Program-made: the position numbers and the translations under genes
Notes under the pieces: model-generated
The model's database searches: none
What the model saw: only the letters and a program-made list of their open reading frames with translations
What the model was told of the DNA's origin: nothing
Source: Pseudomonas tritici
GTDB lineage: Bacteria; Pseudomonadota; Gammaproteobacteria; Pseudomonadales; Pseudomonadaceae
NCBI RefSeq assembly: GCF_014268275.3
Contig: NZ_CP077084.1
Location: 3,782,001 to 3,846,000 of the forward strand
Reading direction: 5' to 3'
Length of the DNA: 64,000 bases
Shown here: one piece after another, positions 1-6,961 of the stretch
Numbering within the stretch: the first letter of the stretch is position 1
Layout: every line of letters starts with the position of its first letter

Positions 1-1
1 A

Positions 2-133
2 CTGGTCACGCACGTGGAGGGCAAAGTCATGGAAGTCTTCAAGGGGTTCGACTCCTGGGAAACCCAGGAGCAAACACTCACAGAAATCTTCAGACGTTAT
101 GCCCGGCAGCGGGCTCCAGGCGAACCTGCGTGA
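2..133 (+). CDS. Possible C-terminal end of a gene entering from the left
   Basis: The frame starting at base 2 is open to a TGA at 131-133 and encodes 43 residues with normal-looking composition ([12 protein letters not shown]... ending APGEPA). It would overlap the convergent TerC gene by 44 bases. I do not recognise the family. The stretch to the left is outside the window, so this may be a chance open frame; the protein-like composition is the only support. Confidence 0.35.
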   Translation: MVTHVEGKVMEVFKGFDSWETQEQTLTEIFRRYARQRAPGEPA

Positions 134-1658
134 CCCGCCGCTCCTCCACCGCCGCGACAGTCAGGCGCCAGCCCTCATGCACAAGGCTGTCGCCCACCAC
201 CGGCAAGCGGTCCAGCAGGCTGATCACCAAGCCTGCCAGGGTCTGATAATCCTCAGTTGCAACCGCGTTGAAGCCTGTGCGCTGGCGCACGTGGTTAAGG
301 TTCAACGCGCCATTGGCGCGGAAACCCGCTCCCTCTTCGACGATATCCGGCCCCTCGATCTCGCTGGCATCCGGCAACTCACCGGCGATGGACTCGAGAA
401 TGTCGGTCATGCTCAACACCCCCATGAAGTCACCGAATTCGTTGATCACGAACGCAATGTGCGTGGACTCCTGACGCATCTGCTCCAAGGCGTTAAGGAT
501 CGAAAAACTCTCCAGCAGGTTGATCGCGCGGCGTGCCAAGTGCTCCAGGTTGGGCTCGTTGCCGGCCAGGTACTCCTTGAGCAACTCCTTCTTGTGCACA
601 AAGCCTAAGGGCTCATCGACGGCACCGTTGCGGATCAAAGGCAGGCGCGAATAGGACGAATGCATCAGTTTCAAGCGGATAGTGTCGGGATCGTCCGCCA
701 GATCGATACAGTCGACCTTGGCCCGCGGCGTCATCAGCGTGCGAATCGGCCGTTCGGCCAGTTGCAGCACGCCACTGATCATCACGCGTTCACGTCGGTC
801 GAACAGCGGACCTTGTGCAGCATCCGACTCGCCAAGCAAATCGGCCACGTCTTCGCCCACCTCTTCCACTGCCAGGCTGCGGCCGCCGAGCAAACGCATC
901 ACCGCGTGAGCAGTGCGCTCACGCACCGGCAACACACCTTGCGCCGATTTTTTGCGGCGGGCGCGGGCAATCTGGTTGAACACTTCGATCAGGATCGAGA
1001 AACCAATGGCCGCGTACAAGTAGCCCTTGGGAATATGGAAGCCCAGGCCTTCGGCGGTCAGCGCGAAACCGATCATCATCAGGAAGCCCAGGCACAGCAT
1101 GATCACGGTCGGGTGTGCATTGACGAAGCGGGTCAACGGCTTGCTCGCCACGATCATCAGGCCGATGGACACGATCACCGCGATCATCATCACCGCCAGC
1201 TCGTCCACCATGCCCACGGCGGTAATCACCGCATCCAGGGAGAACACCGCGTCGAGCACCACGATCTGCGCCACGATTGGCCAGAACATCGCGTAGGCCA
1301 CGTTGCCGGTTCGCTGTGCGACATGGCCCTCCAGGCGCTCGTGCAATTCCATGGTGGCCTTGAACAGCAGGAACACACCACCAAACAGCATGATCAGGTC
1401 ACGGCCGGAAAAGCTTTTGTCGAACACCTCGAACAGTGGCTGGGTAAGGGTCACCAACCAGGAAATACTCGCCAACAGGCCCAGGCGCATCAGCAGTGCC
1501 AGGGACAAACCGATCAAGCGCGCACGATCACGCTGCTCCGGCGGCAACTTGTCCGCCAGGATCGCAATAAACACCAGGTTGTCGATGCCCAGAACCAGTT
1601 CCAGCACAATCAAGGTCAACAGGCCGAGCCAGGCCGTTGGATCCGCTAACCATTCCAT
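90..1658 (-). CDS. TerC-family membrane protein with CBS and CorC/HlyC domains
   Basis: A 522-residue inner-membrane protein of the YoaE/YegH type. The N-terminal 240 residues form a TerC domain with several hydrophobic helices; it starts [13 protein letters not shown] and carries the acidic [11 protein letters not shown] motif. Around residues 300-420 lies a CBS pair ([18 protein letters not shown], then [22 protein letters not shown]), followed by a CorC/HlyC transporter-associated domain of about 80 residues. Family members are linked to metal-ion or tellurite tolerance, but the substrate is unknown. It has its own promoter region, shared with nothing, upstream at 1659-2134. The 3' end may overlap a convergent frame from the left edge. 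Confidence 0.9.
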   Translation of the reverse strand: MEWLADPTAWLGLLTLIVLELVLGIDNLVFIAILADKLPPEQRDRARLIGLSLALLMRLGLLASISWLVTLTQPLFEVFDKSFSGRDLIMLFGGVFLLFKATMELHERLEGHVAQRTGNVAYAMFWPIVAQIVVLDAVFSLDAVITAVGMVDELAVMMIAVIVSIGLMIVASKPLTRFVNAHPTVIMLCLGFLMMIGFALTAEGLGFHIPKGYLYAAIGFSILIEVFNQIARARRKKSAQGVLPVRERTAHAVMRLLGGRSLAVEEVGEDVADLLGESDAAQGPLFDRRERVMISGVLQLAERPIRTLMTPRAKVDCIDLADDPDTIRLKLMHSSYSRLPLIRNGAVDEPLGFVHKKELLKEYLAGNEPNLEHLARRAINLLESFSILNALEQMRQESTHIAFVINEFGDFMGVLSMTDILESIAGELPDASEIEGPDIVEEGAGFRANGALNLNHVRQRTGFNAVATEDYQTLAGLVISLLDRLPVVGDSLVHEGWRLTVAAVEERRVTQVRLEPAAGHNV

Positions 1659-1922
1659 TTATAGAGTCTCTTCAATCGAATTCAGAATGCCAGACACGGC
1701 AACGCACGGTCAGGGGACCGGGACAAGACTAGCAGTCGGAATACGGGGTGCTTCAGCGGGAACAGCGGCAGCGGTTGTCTTGAGGAAAGACGACTGGGAG
1801 GCTCCGAGAGGGTGTTCATGCAAATCCTGCGATGACAAAAGGACCTGAATCGTACAGGCGAAAGCGAAATCTCCTACAACGCAAAACTATTACAAAATCT
1901 GTAAACCCCGACAAAACCAAAC

Positions 1923-1934
1923 GATCATATGATC
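1923..1934. promoter_or_regulatory. Upstream operator-like palindrome
   Basis: GATCATATGATC is a perfect 12-base palindrome about 200 bases before the binding-protein start. The same half-site is repeated at 2050-2082, which suggests cooperative binding of one repressor or activator at two places. The regulator gene is not adjacent. Confidence 0.5.
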
Positions 1935-2049
1935 AATGTATGAAATTAATATCATGGCAAAAAATCACTAATAACGGGCTAATGATCGGAATAGAATCCT
2001 GAGCCTCCCTATAAAAGCTATTTTATTGTTTTATGCGAAAGGGTTTGAC

Positions 2050-2082
2050 TGATCATATTTTCATTTGATAAACATATGATCA
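2050..2082. promoter_or_regulatory. Proximal operator-like inverted repeat
   Basis: TGATCATAT at 2050-2058 and ATATGATCA at 2074-2082 are perfect inverted 9-mers separated by 15 bases, about 50 bases before the start codon. The half-site is identical to the one in the 1923-1934 palindrome. Confidence 0.5.
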
Positions 2083-2134
2083 CAACAAGGCAATGAATGA
2101 ACAACTGACTACAACAATAATTGGGGTTCTCATC

Positions 2135-3142
2135 ATGAAACTTGGTACGACCTTCGCCGCCGCTGCGGCCCTCTCCCTCCTCGCCAGCAGCATCGCCCTG
2201 GCTGCCGACGGCAAGACCTACAAGGTCGGCGCCGCGGTCTACGGCCTCAAGGGTCAATTCATGCAGAACTGGGTGCGCGAGCTCAAGGAACATCCCGCCG
2301 TCAAAGACGGTACCGTGCAACTGACCGTATTCGACGGCAACTACGACGCACTGACCCAGAACAACCAGATCGAAAACATGGTGACCCAGCACTACGACGC
2401 CATCCTGTTCGTGCCCATCGACACCAAGGCCGGTGTGGGCACAGTGAAGCAAGCCATGAGCAACGACGTGGTAGTCATCGCCTCCAATACGAAAGTAGCC
2501 GATGCCTCCGTACCCTATGTGGGCAACGACGACGTGGAAGGCGGCCGCCTGCAGGCCCAAGCCATGGTCGACAAGCTCAACGGCAAAGGCAACGTGGTGA
2601 TTATCCAGGGCCCGATCGGCCAGTCGGCGCAGATCGATCGGGAAAAAGGCGAACTGGAAGTACTGGGCAAGCACCCGGACATCAAGATCATCGAGAAAAA
2701 GACCGCCAACTGGGACCGCGCCCAGGCCATGACACTCACTGAAGACTGGCTGAACGCTCACCCCAAAGGCATCAACGGCGTGATCGCGCAAAACGATGAC
2801 ATGGCCCTAGGCGCCATACAGGCACTGAAATCCCACGGCCTGACCGCCAAGGACGTACCGGTCACCTCCATCGACGGCATGCCGGATGCGATCCAAGCGG
2901 CGAAAAAAGACGAAGTCACCACCTTCCTGCAAGACGCCCAAGCCCAATCCCAAGGCGCGCTGGATGTAGCCCTGCGCGCACTCGCCAGCAAGGACTACAA
3001 ACCGCAATCGGTGATCTGGGAGCGCTACGCCAAAGACGTGAAATGGGCCGATGGCACCGCGAAGAACTACATCCTGCCCTGGGTGCCCGTGACCAACGCC
3101 AACGCCGACGCGCTGTACAAGCAAGTCAGCGGCGCCAAATAA
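2135..3142 (+). CDS. Periplasmic sugar/polyol-binding protein of an ABC transporter
   Basis: A 335-residue periplasmic binding protein of the ribose/galactose type (Peripla_BP_4 fold). The chosen ATG gives a clean signal peptide (MKLGTTFAAAAALSLLASSIALAADG), whereas the frame extends 14 codons further upstream without one. Family features include YKVGAAVYGLKGQFMQNW, the ligand-pocket segment DAILFVPIDTKAG, and NGVIAQNDDMALGAIQAL. It is followed 69 bases later by a zinc-dependent dehydrogenase, so a sugar alcohol is a reasonable ligand guess. No ABC permease or ATPase gene is adjacent, which is unusual, and the transporter partners must be elsewhere or lost. Confidence 0.88.
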   Translation: MKLGTTFAAAAALSLLASSIALAADGKTYKVGAAVYGLKGQFMQNWVRELKEHPAVKDGTVQLTVFDGNYDALTQNNQIENMVTQHYDAILFVPIDTKAGVGTVKQAMSNDVVVIASNTKVADASVPYVGNDDVEGGRLQAQAMVDKLNGKGNVVIIQGPIGQSAQIDREKGELEVLGKHPDIKIIEKKTANWDRAQAMTLTEDWLNAHPKGINGVIAQNDDMALGAIQALKSHGLTAKDVPVTSIDGMPDAIQAAKKDEVTTFLQDAQAQSQGALDVALRALASKDYKPQSVIWERYAKDVKWADGTAKNYILPWVPVTNANADALYKQVSGAK

Positions 3143-3156
3143 AACGTTGCCGGTTG

Positions 3157-3184
3157 ATCGCTCCTGTGTGCGCACAGGAGCGAT
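3157..3184 (+). promoter_or_regulatory. Intercistronic hairpin
   Basis: ATCGCTCCTGTG (3157-3168), loop TGCG, CACAGGAGCGAT (3173-3184): a perfect 12-base-pair stem with a four-base loop between the binding protein and the dehydrogenase. No T-run follows. Such hairpins behind binding-protein genes often stabilise the upstream message or attenuate downstream expression. Confidence 0.65.
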
Positions 3185-3211
3185 GAGCTCACCTTTGCCC
3201 CGAGGCCCGCC

Positions 3212-4327
3212 ATGTCCACCGTTACCGAACGTTCGCAAGCACAACTATTCCCGGTCATCCCGAAAACCATGCAGGCAGTGGTCTGCTATGGCCCGGAAGA
3301 TTATCGACTGGAAACCGTCGATGTACCTGTGCCCGGCCCCGACGAAATCCTCACCAAGGTCGAGCTGTGCGGCATCTGCATGGGCGATATCAAGACCTAT
3401 CGCGGCGCGCCTTCGTTCTGGGGCGATGCCGAGCAACCGCGCTATGTGAAACCGCCGATGATCCCCGGCCATGAATTCGTGTGCCGCGTGGTCGCCCTGG
3501 GCCCCGACGCGGAAAAACGCGGCGTGAAGGTCGGTGACCGGGTCATTTCCGAGCAGATCGTACCGTGCTGGGGTTGCCGCTTCTGCAATCACGGCCAGTA
3601 CTGGATGTGCCAGAAACACGACCTGTATGGCTTCCAGAACAATGTGCAGGGCGCCATGGCCCAGTACATGATTTTCACCAAGGAAGGCATCATCCACAAA
3701 GTCCCGGACGCCATTGCTCCGGACGAAGCCATCCTGATCGAACCCCTCGCCTGCTCGCTGCATGCTGCAGAGCGCGCCAATGTCGACTTCGATGACGTGG
3801 TGGTAGTTGCTGGCGCTGGCACGCTGGGGCTGGGCATCATCGGCGCAGTGCGCATGCGTAACCCGAAAAAACTCATCGTGCTGGACATGAAACCCGAACG
3901 CACCGCACTCGCCCTGCGCATGGGTGCAGACGAAGTGTGGAACCCGGCCGAAGTCGACGTGGTGGCGAAGATCCGTGAAATCACCGACGGCTACGGCTGC
4001 GACATCTACATCGAAGCCACCGGCCATCACAAAGCGGTCAACCAGGGCCTGGCGATGCTGCGCAAGCTGGGGCGTTTCGTTGAGTTCAGCGTGTTCAATG
4101 ACGAGGCTACAGTGGATTGGTCGATCATCGGCGACCGCAAGGAGCTGGACGTGCTCGGCTCGCACCTGGGGCCCTACATGTACCCACGCGCCATCGACTT
4201 TATCGGCAACCGCAAGATCGACATGCGCGACGTGGTCACCCACAAGTTCGCCCTGGCAGACTTCAAGGAAGCGTTTGCGGTGATGGAGCGCGGCGACAAG
4301 TCCTTAAAGGTGGTACTCGAGCCTTAA
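3212..4327 (+). CDS. Zinc-dependent alcohol/polyol dehydrogenase (threitol/erythritol dehydrogenase-like)
   Basis: A 371-residue medium-chain dehydrogenase. Catalytic zinc ligands are visible as Cys53 (ELCGICMGD) and the GHE at 86-88. The structural-zinc lobe has four cysteines at 119, 122, 125 and 133 (PCWGCRFCNHGQYWMC). A Rossmann motif GAGTLGLGIIG lies near residue 200. It oxidises an alcohol with NAD(P). The overall sequence recalls the erythritol/L-threitol dehydrogenase group, but that substrate is inference. It probably shares a transcript with the binding protein upstream and ends before a 46-base perfect inverted repeat. Confidence 0.85.
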   Translation: MSTVTERSQAQLFPVIPKTMQAVVCYGPEDYRLETVDVPVPGPDEILTKVELCGICMGDIKTYRGAPSFWGDAEQPRYVKPPMIPGHEFVCRVVALGPDAEKRGVKVGDRVISEQIVPCWGCRFCNHGQYWMCQKHDLYGFQNNVQGAMAQYMIFTKEGIIHKVPDAIAPDEAILIEPLACSLHAAERANVDFDDVVVVAGAGTLGLGIIGAVRMRNPKKLIVLDMKPERTALALRMGADEVWNPAEVDVVAKIREITDGYGCDIYIEATGHHKAVNQGLAMLRKLGRFVEFSVFNDEATVDWSIIGDRKELDVLGSHLGPYMYPRAIDFIGNRKIDMRDVVTHKFALADFKEAFAVMERGDKSLKVVLEP

Positions 4328-4360
4328 CCATCAACGCCAAACCAATGTGGGGCATTGGTA

Positions 4361-4495
4361 TGTAGTGAGCGGGCTTGTCCCGCGCTGGGTGGCGAAGCCG
4401 CCCCAACTCAGGCACCGAGTTTTTTCAGCTAGAACTGAAGTGCCTGGGTTTGGGGCGGCTTCGCCACCCAGCGCGGGACAAGCCCGCTCACTACA
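4361..4495. repeat. REP-type long perfect inverted repeat (REPIN)
   Basis: Arms at 4361-4406 and 4450-4495 are perfect reverse complements over 46 bases and begin with the Pseudomonas REP core TGTAGTGAGCGGGCTTG. The 43-base centre contains smaller paired pieces (CAGGCAC/GTGCCTG and TTCAG/CTGAA). It lies between convergent genes and would form a very stable cruciform or a bidirectional terminator. Confidence 0.9.
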
Positions 4496-4530
4496 ATGCC
4501 CGCATGGGATTACCAACATTCAACGTCGGG

Positions 4531-5556
4531 TTACCAAAACCGCTGCTGGGTCAACCGGCTCCACCAAGTCAACAGCACCCGGTCCACCGAGCCACTCGCC
4601 GCCAAGCCAACCCGCTCCTGCAAGCTCTTACGCTCGGCATAGTGCAGGTGGAACACCTCGGCGGTCTTGGCCTTGGTGGCCAGGTATTCGTCGCTGGTTT
4701 GCAGCTCATCGACCAATTGCTTGTCGAGCGCCGCAACACCCAGCCACACTTCTCCGGTCGCGACATCATCGATTGCCAGCTGCGGGCGATAACGCGAGAC
4801 GAAATTCTTGAACAACTGGTGAGTGATGTCCAAGTCTTCCTGGAACTTCTCGCGGCCCTTCTCGGTGTTTTCGCCAAACACGGTGAGGGTGCGTTTGTAT
4901 TCACCCGCGGTCAGCACTTCGAAGTCGATGTCGTGTTTTTTCAGCAGGCGGTTGACGTTAGGCAACTGCGCCACCACACCAATGGAGCCGAGGATGGCAA
5001 ACGGTGCGCTGATAATCTTCTCGCCAATGCACGCCATCATGTAACCGCCGCTGGCTGCGACCTTGTCGATGCACACGGTCAACGGCACGCCCGCCTGACG
5101 GATACGCGCCAGTTGCGAAGACGCCAAGCCGTAGCTGTGGACCATGCCGCCGCCGCTTTCCAGACGCAGTACCACTTCGTCCTTTGGCGTGGCCAGGCTC
5201 AGCAGTGCGGTGATTTCATGGCGCAGGCTCTCAGTGGCCGAAGCCTTGATATCGCCGTCGAAATCCAACACAAACACCCGTGGCTTGGCCTCAGCTTTCT
5301 GTTTGCCTTTCTTCTTTTCAGCCTTGCCTTCGGATTTTCGCAACGCCTTGAGCTGGTCTTTGTCGAGCAGGCTCGACTCCAGGCGCTCACGCAGGCCCTT
5401 GTAGAAATCATTGAGCTTGCTGACCTGCAACTGGCCGGCGGATTTGCGACGACCTTTGCTGCGCAACGCCGCGAAGCTGATCAATACCACCAGAATAGCG
5501 ACCACCAGGGTGACGGTCTTCGCCAGAAAGCTCGCGTATTCGGCCAGAAAATCCAT
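4531..5556 (-). CDS. sohB: Inner-membrane peptidase SohB (S49 family)
   Basis: A 341-residue S49 serine peptidase anchored by an N-terminal helix (residues about 10-32). A Lys-rich linker at 75-92 precedes the catalytic domain. The segment DKVAASGGYMMACIGEKIISAP carries the nucleophilic serine of the family, and GSIGVVAQLPNVNRLLKKHDIDFEVLTAGEYKRTLTVFGENT holds the lysine of the dyad. It is thought to act on membrane or periplasmic proteins. It stands alone, divergent from the phosphatase gene, and ends against the REPIN. Confidence 0.93.
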   Translation of the reverse strand: MDFLAEYASFLAKTVTLVVAILVVLISFAALRSKGRRKSAGQLQVSKLNDFYKGLRERLESSLLDKDQLKALRKSEGKAEKKKGKQKAEAKPRVFVLDFDGDIKASATESLRHEITALLSLATPKDEVVLRLESGGGMVHSYGLASSQLARIRQAGVPLTVCIDKVAASGGYMMACIGEKIISAPFAILGSIGVVAQLPNVNRLLKKHDIDFEVLTAGEYKRTLTVFGENTEKGREKFQEDLDITHQLFKNFVSRYRPQLAIDDVATGEVWLGVAALDKQLVDELQTSDEYLATKAKTAEVFHLHYAERKSLQERVGLAASGSVDRVLLTWWSRLTQQRFW

Positions 5557-5688
5557 AGTTCTCCTTACAAGTGCAGTGCGCCAGGCGCGGATGACCCCAG
5601 CATACCGACGGGGCTTGCTGTGAGCCAGTGCTCAAACCGCCACCAGGCGCCCTCCAACGCACTTTTAAAACAAGCGTATGTTTTTTCA

Positions 5689-5717
5689 TTGACAGCTTGA
5701 AGGCATCCTCATAACCT
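5689..5717 (+). promoter_or_regulatory. Candidate sigma-70 promoter for the histidine phosphatase gene
   Basis: TTGACA at 5689-5694 is a consensus -35 box, followed after 17 bases by TAACCT at 5712-5717 as a weak -10 box. The start codon is 32 bases further on. Assigned from spacing only. Confidence 0.4.
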
Positions 5718-5749
5718 CGCCAGACTTTCAACGTACCGGGAAAACGGAC

Positions 5750-6460
5750 GTGGGCAGCATCTATTTGATTCGACATGGCCAGGCCTCCTTCGGTGCAGAC
5801 GACTATGACGTCTTGTCGCCCATCGGCGTGGAGCAGGCACAAGTGCTCGGTCGCCACCTGGCGGACGTGGGCCTGGTCTTCGATCGCTGCGTGGCCGGCG
5901 ACCTGCGCCGCCAGCAACACACCGCCACCGCCGCCTTCGAACAATACAGCGCCCTGGGCCTGCCGGTACCGGTGTTGGAAGTCGACAGCGCTTTCAACGA
6001 ATTCGATGCCGAGGCGATCATCCGCGCCCTGCTCCCCGACCTGCTCACCACCGAACCCGAAGCCCTGGAGATCCTGCGTAACGCCGCGCAGCACCGCAGC
6101 GAATTCCAGCGCATCTTCGCCTTGATCATTGAACGCTGGCTGGCCGGCACCTATGACCCGCCAGGGCTGGAAAGCTGGTTGGGTTTCGTCAAGCGTGTCC
6201 AAGGCGGCCTGCAACGTATTCTTGAAGCGGCGGAAAACACGCAGAAGATCGCGGTGTTCACCTCCGGCGGCACCATCACCGCCCTGCTCCACCTGATTAC
6301 CCGAATGCCCGCCGCCCAGGCGTTCGAACTGAACTGGCAAATTGTTAACACCTCGCTCAACCAGCTGAAATTCCGCGGTCGCGAGGTGGCACTGGCTTCC
6401 TTCAACAGCCATACCCACTTGCAACTGTTGAAGGCGCCGCAGCTCATCACCTTCCGATGA
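5750..6460 (+). CDS. Histidine phosphatase (phosphoglycerate mutase-like) family protein
   Basis: A 236-residue protein with a GTG start, followed directly by the phosphohistidine motif IRHGQ (residues 7-11). The later part contains FNEFDAE and the core segment VFTSGGTITALL, where other members often have a histidine. Members remove phosphate through a phosphohistidine intermediate, but the substrate cannot be told. It is followed after 56 bases by the SCP2-domain gene, likely in one operon. Confidence 0.88.
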   Translation: MGSIYLIRHGQASFGADDYDVLSPIGVEQAQVLGRHLADVGLVFDRCVAGDLRRQQHTATAAFEQYSALGLPVPVLEVDSAFNEFDAEAIIRALLPDLLTTEPEALEILRNAAQHRSEFQRIFALIIERWLAGTYDPPGLESWLGFVKRVQGGLQRILEAAENTQKIAVFTSGGTITALLHLITRMPAAQAFELNWQIVNTSLNQLKFRGREVALASFNSHTHLQLLKAPQLITFR

Positions 6461-6516
6461 ACTGCGGCCAACCGTGACCCCAAGGTCACTGGACTCCACC
6501 CTAAAGGATCGAAACC

Positions 6517-6831
6517 ATGACTGACGTAGCCAAAGCTGTAGAAGCAATGAAAGCCAAGTTCAACCCAGCCGCCGCTGACGGCCTGGACCTGGTGTTCGGT
6601 TTCCGTATCGACGACACCAAGAACTTTTCCCTGGTCGTCAAAGACAAGACCTGCGAGCTGCAGGAAGGCGAAAACCCAGACGCCCAAGTGACCCTGGTCA
6701 TGGACAGCGAAACCCTGGAAGGCATCGTCGACGGCTCTACTGACGGCATGCAAGCCTTCATGGGCGGCAAGCTGCGCACCGAAGGCGACATGATGCTGGC
6801 GATGAAGCTGAGCGAGCTGTTCCCTTCCTGA
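6517..6831 (+). CDS. SCP2 sterol-binding domain protein
   Basis: A 104-residue single-domain SCP2 protein. The sequence MTDVAKAVEAMKAKFNPAAADGLDLVFGFRIDD and the terminal TEGDMMLAMKLSELFPS are characteristic of small bacterial SCP2 proteins that bind lipid-like ligands in a hydrophobic tunnel. There is no signal peptide, so it is cytoplasmic. It starts with an AAAGGA-type ribosome site behind the phosphatase gene and ends before a palindromic repeat. Confidence 0.9.
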   Translation: MTDVAKAVEAMKAKFNPAAADGLDLVFGFRIDDTKNFSLVVKDKTCELQEGENPDAQVTLVMDSETLEGIVDGSTDGMQAFMGGKLRTEGDMMLAMKLSELFPS

Positions 6832-6853
6832 TTCACGGGTAACCCTGGATCCC

Positions 6854-6942
6854 TGTGGGAGCGGGCTTGCTCGCGAATGCGGTAGGTCAGTCAACGAATA
6901 TGTGACTGACCTACCGCATTCGCGAGCAAGCCCGCTCCCACA
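6854..6942. repeat. REPIN with 40-base perfect arms
   Basis: Arms at 6854-6893 and 6903-6942 are perfect reverse complements beginning TGTGGGAGCGGGCTTGC, with a nine-base loop. This is the common fluorescent Pseudomonas REP doublet. Lying between convergent genes, it may also terminate transcription in both directions. Confidence 0.9.
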
Positions 6943-6961
6943 TTTTATTCTGCGGTCTGAC

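Larger units (their letters stand above)
1659..2134. promoter_or_regulatory. 476-base intergenic control region with palindromic operators
   Basis: There is no convincing gene here. The first 200 bases are GC-rich; 1860-2090 becomes AT-rich and holds two copies of the same palindromic element (1923-1934 and 2050-2082), as expected for the promoter of the downstream binding-protein gene. The minus-strand TerC promoter must lie near 1660-1750. Confidence 0.6.

Noticed and set aside
660..1649. Long plus-strand open frame (329 codons) opposite the TerC gene
   Set aside because: It is His/Gln-rich with no homology; a shadow of the opposite GC-rich coding strand.
2018..2791. 257-codon minus-strand frame opposite the binding-protein gene
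   Set aside because: The plus strand carries a signal peptide and full family motifs; the antisense frame has no start context or homology.
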